This document shows, piece by piece, positions 55,034-63,663 of a DNA stretch of 64,000 bases. Made by a program: the position numbers and the translations under genes. Numbering within the stretch: the first letter of the stretch is position 1; each line of letters opens with the position of its first letter. Source of the DNA: Bacillus niameyensis (GTDB lineage Bacteria; Bacillota; Bacilli; Bacillales; Bacillaceae_C); assembly GCF_001375535.1 (NCBI RefSeq), contig NZ_LN831197.1, positions 2,224,535-2,288,534 on the forward strand, in the 5' to 3' direction. The notes under the pieces were generated by a model, which searched no databases, was not told where the DNA came from, and worked only from the letters and a program-made list of their open reading frames with translations.

Positions 55034-55540
55034 ATGAAAATAAGGTATTTCTCTATTTTGATTTTTATGTCACTTTTGATTTCCGGTTGTAATAACGCCC
55101 CGGAACCAAAGAAACAGTTAGGAGAAATATATAGCGTTGCATTGGATGCTATCATGGAACAAGATGAAGAACTGAATAGTGGTATGGAATTTATAGCCAT
55201 TAATATGAGTATGTTGGAGGAAGTAGACGAAAGTGATAAAGAAGCAGTTTTAAGCTACTTCAAGAAAAAATATGAAGTTGATGTAGATATGACGGAGGCT
55301 ACTGTTCAAGAACTAAAGGAAACAGAATTATACGATTCCAATACAAGCTCTTTAAAAGGAGTGTTTCTTTCGTTAGATAAAGTTGAGTTTAAGGACAACA
55401 ACAACGTCGTTTTTGAAGGTAGCAAATTTCGTTCAAATACAGAAGGATTTGTGGTACAAGTTACAGTTCATTATAAAGACAATACGTGGCAATCTAAAGA
55501 AGTGAAGACGTTTTTGGAGTTAGGTGATCTCCTTAATTAA
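55034..55540 (+). CDS. uncharacterised lipoprotein (168 residues)
   Basis: Signal peptide of 18 residues and lipobox LISGC, then an acidic mature protein with NTF2- or beta-sheet-like end (VVQVTVHYKDNTWQSKEV). AAGGAGGTGG precedes the ATG. Function unknown. Confidence 0.78.
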   Translation: MKIRYFSILIFMSLLISGCNNAPEPKKQLGEIYSVALDAIMEQDEELNSGMEFIAINMSMLEEVDESDKEAVLSYFKKKYEVDVDMTEATVQELKETELYDSNTSSLKGVFLSLDKVEFKDNNNVVFEGSKFRSNTEGFVVQVTVHYKDNTWQSKEVKTFLELGDLLN

Positions 55541-55589
55541 GATTGTGTTGAAACAACTGAACGGGTTTAATTTGCTGTGAACGGGTTTA
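55541..55589. repeat. short direct repeat AACGGGTTTAA
   Basis: The 11-mer occurs twice within 30 bp after the lipoprotein stop codon. It seems to have no function beyond the spacer. Confidence 0.4.
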
Positions 55590-55622
55590 AAAACGACAGC
55601 CTTAAAAAAGGCTGCCGTTTTT
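55590..55622. terminator. terminator after the lipoprotein gene
   Basis: AAAACGACAGCCTT/AAGGCTGCCGTTTTT, usable from both strands; it also faces the NTPase gene end. Confidence 0.82.
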
Positions 55623-55636
55623 CGTAGGCAATCTAC

Positions 55637-56203
55637 TTAATTCTTTACCATCCCTTTGGAATCTAGAGCTTTTAGAATATCTTTCTTCAAAGGTTCTAAT
55701 ATCCGATCACGATTTAATTCATTTAAACTTGTTATCTTTACTTCTTTCAAACACTTAATTTTATCAATCTCAGGATGGCTGTCTAAAGGTATTGTTCCAA
55801 TAACCAATTTTTCATCGGAAATAATCTGTTGAACGATTATTTGAAAAGGTTTTGAAAGCATCTGCATAAATCCAATTTCATCGATGACGAGTATTTTCTT
55901 TGAATGTAAATCATTTTGTAAAATCCTAACTGCAAATTCCTCAAACTGTTCTACATTAATACCGTATCTTCCAACCCGCGTTTTGCTAGTGCTTTCTACA
56001 TTTGCGATTTCCACACTTTCCCCAGTAATGGACACACATCTAAAGCCTATTCGATCATTTAAATTAGTTATTTCCTCCGTGTAAAACCCTCCACAATTTT
56101 CTAATCCAATTTCATTAATTAGCTTTTTTATCATCGTTGTTTTGCCCATTCTAGGCTTTCCCGTGAGTAAAAATGCACTCATATTATCTTTGTCACTGTT
56201 CAT
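55637..56203 (-). CDS. THEP1-like NTPase
   Basis: 188 residues with Walker A LTGKPRMGKTTMIKKL at residue 12 and Walker B KILVIDEIGFMQML (about 94-107). The GGFYTEEI segment after the P-loop is typical of nucleoside-triphosphatase THEP1. Physiological role unknown. Divergent from the acetolactate synthase gene. Confidence 0.85.
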   Translation of the reverse strand: MNSDKDNMSAFLLTGKPRMGKTTMIKKLINEIGLENCGGFYTEEITNLNDRIGFRCVSITGESVEIANVESTSKTRVGRYGINVEQFEEFAVRILQNDLHSKKILVIDEIGFMQMLSKPFQIIVQQIISDEKLVIGTIPLDSHPEIDKIKCLKEVKITSLNELNRDRILEPLKKDILKALDSKGMVKN

Positions 56204-56296
56204 TTATCCTCTGACCACCTCTTCACTTTTTAAACAATTCTAACATTTATTATATAAATCTTTAACCCTATATATTAACTACCTTTTCAAACCAGA

Positions 56297-56312
56297 TGTG
56301 ACCCAAGTCACA
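56297..56312. promoter_or_regulatory. Fnr/CRP-type operator (TGTGACCCAAGTCACA)
   Basis: Perfect palindrome 72 bp before the acetolactate synthase start. With TAACAT at 56334-56339 as -10, the site would be centred near -41.5, the usual activating position for CRP/FNR class II promoters. Confidence 0.85.
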
Positions 56313-56383
56313 AACTCTCCCCGAGTTTTCTGATAACATGCAATATACTACAAATTTTTGAAAACACTTAGGAGTGATCCCCC

Positions 56384-58069
56384 ATGTACGGAGCTCAATT
56401 GCTCATAAATTTATTGGAAGATGCTCAGGTCGACACTATATTTGGCTACCCTGGTGGAGCTGTGTTGCCTGTGTATGATGCCTTATATGATTGCGAAACT
56501 ATTAAACATATACTCGTTCGCCATGAGCAAGCCGCTGTTCACGCGGCAGATGGTTATGCAAGAGTGAGCGGGAAAACTGGGGTGGCGTTAGTGACGAGTG
56601 GACCTGGTGCCACAAACACGATCACTGGAATTGCAACAGCTTATATGGATTCCGTTCCACTTGTTGTCTTGACAGGACAAGTTCCCACAAAATTACTTGG
56701 ATTAGACAGCTTTCAGGAGGTAGATATTTTTCGGATGACGATGTCGATTACTAAGCATAATTTCATGGTAATGGATGTAAAGGATTTACCACGGATCGTC
56801 AAAGAAGCCTTTCATATTGCAAAGACTGGAAGACCTGGGCCTGTTCTTATTGATTTACCCAAGGATATTATGACAGCACAATTTACAGGAGAACATGTAA
56901 ATCCTAGAAATGAGATCCCATTTATTCAAGGGTACGAATTTGAAAGAACAATTTCCGAACAGGAACTTGAAATCGCTTCTAGACAATTGGCAGGAGCTAA
57001 GCAACCCGTTCTTCTTATTGGCGGAGGCTGCATTCATGGGAACAGCCCTTCCTTACTACGGGAATTAATCGATCGTTACCACCTTCCTGTCGCATCTACT
57101 TTAATGGGACTTGGCGTGATTCCCGCGAATCATCCCTCCTTTCTTGGAATGATCGGTATGCACGGAACGGTCGCAGCAAACCGTGCTATTCATGAGGCGG
57201 ATGTACTTATCTGCCTAGGTATGAGATTTAGCGATCGGGTGACAGGTGATAAAAAAACCTTCTCACCGAAGTCTTTTAAAATCCAAGTCGATATTGATGA
57301 AGCAGAACTAAATAAAAATATCGCGGTTGATCTTGCTGTTTGTGGATCAGTTGAGGAAATGCTTCATGGATTACTTGATCAAGTTCCGCCAAAAGTTCAT
57401 CACGATTGGCATGAAAAAATTCAAAAATGGTCAAAACAAGCACCAGCCTATAAGCAAAAACAAGAACAATTACTAACTCCTCAAGAAGTCATTCGTATGA
57501 TCGATCAGGAAACAGAGATGGACGCTGTTATTGTTACTGACGTTGGGCAACATCAAATTTGGACAGCTCACCATTATCACCATACGAAGCCACGTTCTTT
57601 CCTAACCTCGGGAGGTTTAGGAACGATGGGATATGGTTTTCCTGCTGCAATTGGAGCTGCTGTTGCTTGTCCGAATAGGCAAATCATTTGTATAAGCGGA
57701 GACGGTAGCTTCCAAATGAATATGCAAGAAATCATGACAGCAGTCGATCTTCAGTTAAATGTAAAAGTCGCTATTTTAAAGAACGGCTATCTCGGGATGG
57801 TTCGGCAGTGGCAACAGTTATTTCTCAACCATAGGTACTCAGCTGTACGAATTACTTCACCTGATTATGCATCTTTAGCTCAATCATTTGGCGCATCTGG
57901 ATTTTCAACAAATTCTTTGCATGAAGCTAAGGATTTAATCCAAACAGCCCTGCAAATGGAAGGGCCCGTTATTATGGAATTCGAAGTTATCGAAGAGGCG
58001 AATGTCTATCCGATCGTTCCTCCAGGTGAAAGCAATCAGGAGATGATTCAAGAAGAAAGTTATAAGTGA
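56384..58069 (+). CDS. ilvB: acetolactate synthase large subunit
   Basis: 561-residue ThDP enzyme condensing two pyruvates. Recognised are GYPGGAVLPVYDAL, the catalytic Glu in RHEQAAVHAADGYAR, the ThDP site GDGSFQMN with ILKNGYLGM, and GMHGTVAANRA. It resembles the biosynthetic IlvB type, but no ilvN regulatory subunit follows and no alsD is nearby. Its Fnr-type operator suggests a fermentative or redox role. Confidence 0.92.
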   Translation: MYGAQLLINLLEDAQVDTIFGYPGGAVLPVYDALYDCETIKHILVRHEQAAVHAADGYARVSGKTGVALVTSGPGATNTITGIATAYMDSVPLVVLTGQVPTKLLGLDSFQEVDIFRMTMSITKHNFMVMDVKDLPRIVKEAFHIAKTGRPGPVLIDLPKDIMTAQFTGEHVNPRNEIPFIQGYEFERTISEQELEIASRQLAGAKQPVLLIGGGCIHGNSPSLLRELIDRYHLPVASTLMGLGVIPANHPSFLGMIGMHGTVAANRAIHEADVLICLGMRFSDRVTGDKKTFSPKSFKIQVDIDEAELNKNIAVDLAVCGSVEEMLHGLLDQVPPKVHHDWHEKIQKWSKQAPAYKQKQEQLLTPQEVIRMIDQETEMDAVIVTDVGQHQIWTAHHYHHTKPRSFLTSGGLGTMGYGFPAAIGAAVACPNRQIICISGDGSFQMNMQEIMTAVDLQLNVKVAILKNGYLGMVRQWQQLFLNHRYSAVRITSPDYASLAQSFGASGFSTNSLHEAKDLIQTALQMEGPVIMEFEVIEEANVYPIVPPGESNQEMIQEESYK

Positions 58070-58080
58070 CCTTTATCACA
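58065..58080. promoter_or_regulatory. Fnr/CRP-type operator, one mismatch (AGTGACCTTTATCACA)
   Basis: Overlaps the ilvB stop codon, 50 bp before the radical-SAM gene. Only the first T of TGTGA is changed. Confidence 0.6.
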
Positions 58081-58129
58081 AACGAGGTGGAATAAAGTCG
58101 CTACAATTGAGGTAAAAGGTGTGAATAGA

Positions 58130-59377
58130 ATGGAACAAGCCTGTTCAACAATGTTCGGCCCAATCGGGGTAATGTGGAAAACGGTATCAGAAGATTGTAA
58201 TTTAGCATGTGATTATTGCTATTACAGCACATGTGGAGGAAAACCCGGTAAAAAAATTAAGAAAATCGATTCTAGTTTGCTTGAAAAATTCATCAAAGAA
58301 TATATGAAAATAACCAATGGAATGGCCTCCTTTGCTTGGCAAGGTGGAGAACCTTTACTGGCTGGCCTCGACTTTTTCGAAGAAGTAGTTAGCCTGCAAA
58401 AGAAGCATGCACCACGTCACGCGATGATTGGTAATGGGTTACAAACGAACGGAACTTTAATTAATGATCGCTGGGCTGCCTTCTTTAAACAATACAACTT
58501 TTTGCTCGGGGTTAGTGTAGATGGTCCGAAAGAAATTCATGATCGCCGTCGTATATATTCACATGGACAAGGCAGCTTTGATATGGTGATGAAAGGGATC
58601 TCCCATTTGCGAAAGCATAACGTCGATTTTAATATACTCACTGTGATCCATAAAGATAATGTCCAAAAGGCAAAAGAGTTATTTCAATTTTATGAGCAAG
58701 AAAAATTTCATTACGTCCAGTTCATCCCCTGCATGAAATTTCAGTCACAGCAGATCGATCAACCAGGAGAATATGAGATCACACCAGAAGAGTTTGGAGA
58801 TTTTCTTTGTGAGGCATTCGACTATTGGTATAACGATGGGGATCCGATAATTTCTGTTCGATTTTTCGATAATCTATTAAGTGTCTACGCCCATCGCGAA
58901 GCGGAAATGTGCACACATAGAAAAACATGTGCAAAAACGCTCATCCTTGAACAAAATGGGGATGCTTTTCCATGCGACTTTTACATACACCCTAACTGGA
59001 AACTCGGGAACGTTGGTACTGATTCATTAATAGATATTTTAAATCATCCGTTATATGAAGCTTTTTCAAAACTGAAACCGACACTACCTGAAAAATGCAA
59101 ATCATGTGAATGGATTCATTTATGTCATGGGGGCTGTCCACGAAATCGAAGATGGAACGCTGACCTCCAAAGTTCCAACCCCGACTATTTTTGTGAAAGC
59201 TATCGGCAGCTTTATGCTTATGCCCATGACCGAATGGTGTCCTTGTCTGAAAAGGTTCGGCGAAATTTATTTTCGCAAGGCCTTCAAGCTTACTACAAAG
59301 GAAAACAACCAGGGAGAAATGATCTTTGCCCGTGCGGAAGTGGGAAAAAGTACAAGCAATGCTGTCTAAGTCATTAA
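58130..59377 (+). CDS. radical SAM/SPASM maturase (anaerobic sulfatase maturase-like)
   Basis: 415 residues. The radical-SAM cluster motif CNLACDYC is near residue 25, followed by WQGGEPLLAG, and the SPASM half has Cys clusters CTHRKTCAKT, FPCDFY and CKSCEWIHLCHGGCP. A C-terminal SEC-C zinc motif reads RNDLCPCGSGKKYKQCC. Members oxidise Cys or Ser to formylglycine in sulfatases, yet no sulfatase is in the window. ATG 58130 has AAAGGTG eight bases upstream; GTG 58121 is the alternative. Confidence 0.87.
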   Translation: MEQACSTMFGPIGVMWKTVSEDCNLACDYCYYSTCGGKPGKKIKKIDSSLLEKFIKEYMKITNGMASFAWQGGEPLLAGLDFFEEVVSLQKKHAPRHAMIGNGLQTNGTLINDRWAAFFKQYNFLLGVSVDGPKEIHDRRRIYSHGQGSFDMVMKGISHLRKHNVDFNILTVIHKDNVQKAKELFQFYEQEKFHYVQFIPCMKFQSQQIDQPGEYEITPEEFGDFLCEAFDYWYNDGDPIISVRFFDNLLSVYAHREAEMCTHRKTCAKTLILEQNGDAFPCDFYIHPNWKLGNVGTDSLIDILNHPLYEAFSKLKPTLPEKCKSCEWIHLCHGGCPRNRRWNADLQSSNPDYFCESYRQLYAYAHDRMVSLSEKVRRNLFSQGLQAYYKGKQPGRNDLCPCGSGKKYKQCCLSH

Positions 59378-59455
59378 TCAAACTCTCCTCTTTTTCATTT
59401 TTCAAATGGATTTCGCTATAATAGAAATGAGAGCATAGGTAGAGGAGAAGATTCC

Positions 59456-60145
59456 GTGAGAAAAAAAATAACCACATCACTAAAACAAGTACCACTGTTT
59501 CGTGATTTAACGATAGAGGAAATTGAGCGGATTGTAGAAATCACCATTTCACGATCCATTCCTAAAAAGGGAATTGTCTTTTCTGAAGGAAGTCCGAAAG
59601 AAGCTGTCTATTTTATTCGTGAAGGTTTAATCAAAACATATAAAACAGATGAAAATGGCCATGAACAAATTGTTTCATTTTTAAAGGCAGGAGATATGTT
59701 TCCCCATGCTGGCTTTTTTGACCAAAATCCCTACCCGGCGACAGCAGAAGCTTTAACTGATACACATCTTTTAGCCATACCGATTCAGTCGTTTGAACAA
59801 CTTGTCATGACAACTCCCTCGATCGCCATTAAAATGATGCGCGTTATGGGAAACATTATTATGGATCTTCAAGAACGCCTTCAAGGCTTATCGGGAAAAG
59901 ATGTTAAGAAAAGAGCCATTGCTTTTTTATTAAAATTGGCTGATCAACATGGCGTAGTAAAAGGTGACAAAATTGAGATTAACCTTCCCGTAACGAATCA
60001 GGAATTTGCTAATTTCGTAGGAACTTCTCGGGAGACGATTAATCGACTATTTAGCCAAGCAGGTAAAGAAGATATTTTAAGTGTAGAACGCAATCGCATT
60101 ACCATTACTGATCCGGATGCCTTAAGGGAGCAGCTAGAATCATAA
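59456..60145 (+). CDS. Crp/Fnr family regulator without cysteines
   Basis: 229 residues: cNMP-binding-like beta roll (about 10-120), dimer helix, then winged HTH. The recognition helix GTSRETINRLF carries the CRP-type R-E-x-x-x-R pattern that reads TGTGA. There is no cysteine, so no Fe-S cluster as in FNR; heme/NO or other sensing is possible. Start is GTG with GAGGAG eight bases upstream; TATAAT lies at 59417-59422. It is flanked by genes carrying matching operators. Confidence 0.9.
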   Translation: MRKKITTSLKQVPLFRDLTIEEIERIVEITISRSIPKKGIVFSEGSPKEAVYFIREGLIKTYKTDENGHEQIVSFLKAGDMFPHAGFFDQNPYPATAEALTDTHLLAIPIQSFEQLVMTTPSIAIKMMRVMGNIIMDLQERLQGLSGKDVKKRAIAFLLKLADQHGVVKGDKIEINLPVTNQEFANFVGTSRETINRLFSQAGKEDILSVERNRITITDPDALREQLES

Positions 60146-60146
60146 A

Positions 60147-60181
60147 TAAACCGCGAATGTGATGAGGCACATTCGCGGTTT
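60147..60181. terminator. bidirectional terminator after the regulator gene
   Basis: AAACCGCGAATGTG pairs exactly with CACATTCGCGGTTT; T-run on the plus strand. Confidence 0.88.
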
Positions 60182-60193
60182 TTATTTCATTGC

Positions 60194-60562
60194 TTATTCA
60201 ACAATTAACTTTCCAACCATATCGCTATGTCCGGCGCCACAAAAGATCGAGCATTCATATTGAAATTCACCCGTTTTATTAGCTACAAACGAAAGTGTAT
60301 CGTCTGCTTTAACTTCTTTGTTATACCCATCGAATTTAACGGCATGATTCCCTTCCGTATTCTTGAGGGTTATTTTTACAGTGTCACCTTTATTCACTTT
60401 GATTTCTTTAAGATCAAATTCAAAATTGGAGGCGTTGATCGTGAATTCTTTCACTTCACCATTACCTTCTGGTTCGCTGCTTTCACTATCATTACTGCCA
60501 CACGCCGTCATCACTAACATTGCAGTCATCATGATGCAGATTGCAATTAGCCACTTTTTCAT
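60194..60562 (-). CDS. CuA-type cupredoxin lipoprotein
   Basis: 122 residues. Signal peptide with lipobox MTAC, acidic linker, then a cupredoxin domain. The C-terminal CSIFCGAGHSDM has the complete CuA pattern C-x3-C-x3-H-x2-M, and an upstream His lies in GNHAVKF. It is like the CuA domain of oxidase subunit II without its TM helices. A perfect Fnr-type site is 58 bp upstream. It could donate electrons or help CuA assembly with the Sco protein. Confidence 0.88.
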   Translation of the reverse strand: MKKWLIAICIMMTAMLVMTACGSNDSESSEPEGNGEVKEFTINASNFEFDLKEIKVNKGDTVKITLKNTEGNHAVKFDGYNKEVKADDTLSFVANKTGEFQYECSIFCGAGHSDMVGKLIVE

Positions 60563-60619
60563 AAAAAATTCCTCCTTTTCGATTGTAAATTTATATTAAT
60601 ACACCTTTTCCATAATATT

Positions 60620-60635
60620 TGTGACGAATATCACA
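60620..60635. promoter_or_regulatory. Fnr/CRP-type operator (TGTGACGAATATCACA)
   Basis: Perfect palindrome upstream of the CuA lipoprotein gene. Confidence 0.82.
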
Positions 60636-60662
60636 GATAAGATAACCTTCATCAAACTGTCA

Positions 60663-61220
60663 TTATTCATACTGTGAAAAGTCAATCAATGAGGTAGCGA
60701 TCAAATAAATGACCATACAAATGCCCATCGTTAAAAATCCCCAACCAAGTGTGATTTGCTCAATTAATACATAATTATTGCATAATTGATCTGGCGCGTT
60801 AATATATAGCCACCCCATTCCGATGAAGAGAAGGGTGAAACTCGTTAAGATTACATTTTTACCTGTTGATTGCATTTTTTTCCAACTATCACGAAGCGGG
60901 ATTCCTGCTAAAAATGGTAAACTAATAAACTTAAAAACTTCTATACTCGGCACGGTTAGAGCCTCATCCATTGTTCGTGGAATCATCCAATACATCATAA
61001 TAATGGTGAACAAAAGAATACCTGGAATACCATTTTCATTCCACTTTTTAAAAAAGTTGGGAAAGCGTAGTTGAAAAAAGCGCGCCATTAACCATCCCGA
61101 AATGACAAGTGCTGGCATTTGCATGTGCATATGAACGATCATAATTGATTCTAATAAATGGGCAACCGGAGGCAGGAGCAAGAAAACATATAATCCTAAC
61201 CCATAGATGGATTGTTTCAT
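60663..61220 (-). CDS. uncharacterised TM protein in oxidase cluster
   Basis: 185 residues with about five TM helices and a motif HMHMQMPALVISGW that could bind copper. ATG at 61220 follows GGGGGAG, two bases past the sco stop. Position between sco and the CuA lipoprotein suggests an oxidase assembly role, comparable to CtaG, which is inference. Confidence 0.65.
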   Translation of the reverse strand: MKQSIYGLGLYVFLLLPPVAHLLESIMIVHMHMQMPALVISGWLMARFFQLRFPNFFKKWNENGIPGILLFTIIMMYWMIPRTMDEALTVPSIEVFKFISLPFLAGIPLRDSWKKMQSTGKNVILTSFTLLFIGMGWLYINAPDQLCNNYVLIEQITLGWGFLTMGICMVIYLIATSLIDFSQYE

Positions 61221-61224
61221 CAGC

Positions 61225-61866
61225 CTACTCCCCCATTTCCCTTTGAAGCATCCCTTCAATTGTATTAGCAGCTTCTTCTACTTTCGTATAATCCATAACA
61301 TCTATAAGTCTCGCATTTTTGTCGAGTAAATAGAACGCAGAATTGTGTGTGAAATTTCCGCTTCCATCGGGAATAACAATGACACCAAATTCTTTTAACA
61401 ATGAATCTAGTTCTGCTTGATCAGAAATCCTTGCCATCCGCCATGTTATCCCATCACTGCCAAAATGCTCACGGTAGCGGTCTAATATTGCAGACGTATC
61501 TCGTTCAGGATCAAAGGTGATGCTGAGAAATTCGATCTCTTTTCCCAAATATTTGCTCGGTATCATTTGATAAACTTGAGACATATTCCATTCTAAATCG
61601 ACACAAACGGTTGTACAGGATGAATAGAAAAACGTCACTAAAACATATTTATCTTGAAATTCAGAGATAGAATATTTCTGTCCTTTACTATCTTCTAAAG
61701 TGAGTTCTGGAAATTTTGGTTGATCGTTCACTAATTTGTTAACCCTGGCAGTTTCTGCAGTAAAAGCGTGAAAGCCATCCGTTCCGATATAGAATAAAAA
61801 GGAGCCGAATAATAGGACAAGAAAGATAGAAACAGCATTTCGCTTAGATTTGATCACTCTGATCAC
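61225..61866 (-). CDS. Sco/SenC family copper chaperone
   Basis: 213 residues with an N-terminal anchor (about 11-30) and thioredoxin-like domain. Copper ligands are the SCTTVC pair and the His in FTHNSAFYLLD. It loads CuA sites. Starts are GTG codons at 61866 or 61857. Confidence 0.9.
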   Translation of the reverse strand: MIRVIKSKRNAVSIFLVLLFGSFLFYIGTDGFHAFTAETARVNKLVNDQPKFPELTLEDSKGQKYSISEFQDKYVLVTFFYSSCTTVCVDLEWNMSQVYQMIPSKYLGKEIEFLSITFDPERDTSAILDRYREHFGSDGITWRMARISDQAELDSLLKEFGVIVIPDGSGNFTHNSAFYLLDKNARLIDVMDYTKVEEAANTIEGMLQREMGE

Positions 61867-61879
61867 TTCCCTTATTTAG

Positions 61880-61914
61880 GAGCAGGGCAGCACTCATACT
61901 CGAATGCCCTGCTC
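61880..61914. repeat. hairpin between oxidase and sco genes
   Basis: GAGCAGGGCA/TGCCCTGCTC with a 15-nt loop and no T-run, so perhaps a processing or attenuation stem within one operon. Confidence 0.55.
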
Positions 61915-61922
61915 AATCCTTG

Positions 61923-61966
61923 GCTAGCTCCAGACTCCAGCGGCTAGCAAATTTCTTCGCTTTTCT
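61923..61966 (-). repeat. foldback element remnant (internally deleted)
   Basis: Minus strand reads GAAAAGCGAAGAAATTTGCTAG then CCGCTGGAGTCTGGAGCTAG: both ends of the foldback element with the middle gone. Confidence 0.6.
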
Positions 61967-61968
61967 AA

Positions 61969-63648
61969 TCACCAAGTTTTGAAAGGCGGCGACCCGGGCG
62001 GTGCGTTGACAATAAAATCAACCATTGGAATGACATAGCCCATTGCGACAACGAGTAGCATGAGTAAAATTGTTCGGCTCCAGCGTTCTGTCCAATATGG
62101 TGTTGGAGCTGCTCCCTCCTCTTCCTCAGCTATTGGGAATTCCGTTTCTCCCTTTGGTGCAAAGAACATGAGGTGAACAACAGCATAGACTTGGATAAGA
62201 ACGCCAATGATCAAGAGAGTTCCCCCGATAGCAAGTAACATCAAGTACGGATCCCAACCTAGTGCTGTTGCATTATCCCCGTATGTTGAATATGCCGTTC
62301 TGCGCGGTGCACCGAAAAGGCCAACATAGTGCATCGCCCCGGACATAAAGAGCATACCTACTGTCCAAATGAGCGTTTGAATCACGCCAATTTTATTCAT
62401 CTTCGGTGTTAAAACCCGTTTTGAAATATAAGGAACGAGCCAGTAACTAATTCCGAAGAAGGTAAGTATGACTGAGGTTCCGACTGTTAAATGGAAATGT
62501 CCAACTACCCATAATGTATTGTGGACGACTTGGTTTAATTGGTTCGTACTTTGAACGATTCCACCTGCTCCAGCTGGGATAAACGCGATCATCGCAACCA
62601 TCGGAGCCAAGAATCGAACATCGCCCCAAGGTAATTTTTTATACCATCCAACTAACCCTTTTCCACCCTTTTTTCTAGCAGTACGTTCAAATACTGCAAA
62701 CATAGCGTAAGCAGTCATTAAAGAAGGAAAGCCTATCGCAAGACTCATAAATACATGTAAAAATTTGATAGATTGCGAAATTCCTGGATCAATAATTTGA
62801 TGATGAAATCCACCCGGAATGTTCATAATAACGAGTGCAATGACAATGATCCTTGTTAGTAAGTCATTCCAACGTTTTCCGCCAATAATCTTTGGAACGA
62901 TTACATACCAAGCAGATACGGCAGTTAAATACCAAATATTAACTAATGTATGGCCAAAAGCCCAAAAGAGCGTCCGCGCAACCATGACGTTAATTGTATC
63001 GACCCAACCAGCTGCCCAAGGAATGATCGTTAACACTTCAATTGCAACAGGGATACTTCCAAAGAAGAGAAGAACGAAAACACCTGTTGCAAAAAATGCA
63101 AGAATTGGAACATGTTGTCCTTTATGCTTTTTTCTCCAATCAGCCACATTGATAAAGCAGCCAAAAGCACACATCCAGACACCAAGAACGATAAATACCA
63201 ATCCAACATAATAAATTGGAGATGCGGCCATTGGTGGATAAAATGTGTATAACACACTGGCTTCATTCATGATGATGGGGATAACGGCTAAAACAAAGCC
63301 AATGATCTTCATCCAGAAACCAATCCATGCCATTTTCCTTACTTTAGGTAGAATTCCCCCTAATGTGTGGGAAAGGGCCGCATAAAAATAACCGATTGTA
63401 AAGAAAGCTGTTAAGACCAGTACTAAAAGTAATCCGTGGGCGGTCAGTACTTGGTAATAATTGAGCCACGATGGCAATTCCAGTAATCCAGCCCGGTTTA
63501 ATCCTTGTAAAAGTCCTAAAATCCCGCCAACAAGCAGTGCTGCAAAGGCAACTAATAAATATGATTTCGTAAGTTTTGCATCCTCCGGACTGATCCCCAT
63601 CGCTTGATTAGCCTTTTCCTTAAAATTGTGAGGTACTGCTACTCCCAT
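61969..63648 (-). CDS. cbaA: ba3-type (b(o/a)3) cytochrome c oxidase subunit I
   Basis: 559 residues with about 13 TM helices. Heme-copper ligands are visible: AHGLLLVLVLTAF (helix II His), ARTLFWAFGHTLVNIWYLTA region (helix VI His-Tyr), HHQIIDPG (helix VII) and VVGHFHLTVG (helix X H-F-H). The lack of a canonical helix VI Glu fits B-type oxidases. AAGGAGGG precedes the ATG. Subunit II lies just upstream, so the operon order is II-I-sco. Confidence 0.93.
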   Translation of the reverse strand: MGVAVPHNFKEKANQAMGISPEDAKLTKSYLLVAFAALLVGGILGLLQGLNRAGLLELPSWLNYYQVLTAHGLLLVLVLTAFFTIGYFYAALSHTLGGILPKVRKMAWIGFWMKIIGFVLAVIPIIMNEASVLYTFYPPMAASPIYYVGLVFIVLGVWMCAFGCFINVADWRKKHKGQHVPILAFFATGVFVLLFFGSIPVAIEVLTIIPWAAGWVDTINVMVARTLFWAFGHTLVNIWYLTAVSAWYVIVPKIIGGKRWNDLLTRIIVIALVIMNIPGGFHHQIIDPGISQSIKFLHVFMSLAIGFPSLMTAYAMFAVFERTARKKGGKGLVGWYKKLPWGDVRFLAPMVAMIAFIPAGAGGIVQSTNQLNQVVHNTLWVVGHFHLTVGTSVILTFFGISYWLVPYISKRVLTPKMNKIGVIQTLIWTVGMLFMSGAMHYVGLFGAPRRTAYSTYGDNATALGWDPYLMLLAIGGTLLIIGVLIQVYAVVHLMFFAPKGETEFPIAEEEEGAAPTPYWTERWSRTILLMLLVVAMGYVIPMVDFIVNAPPGSPPFKTW

Positions 63649-63663
63649 TTCCTTTTCCCTCCT

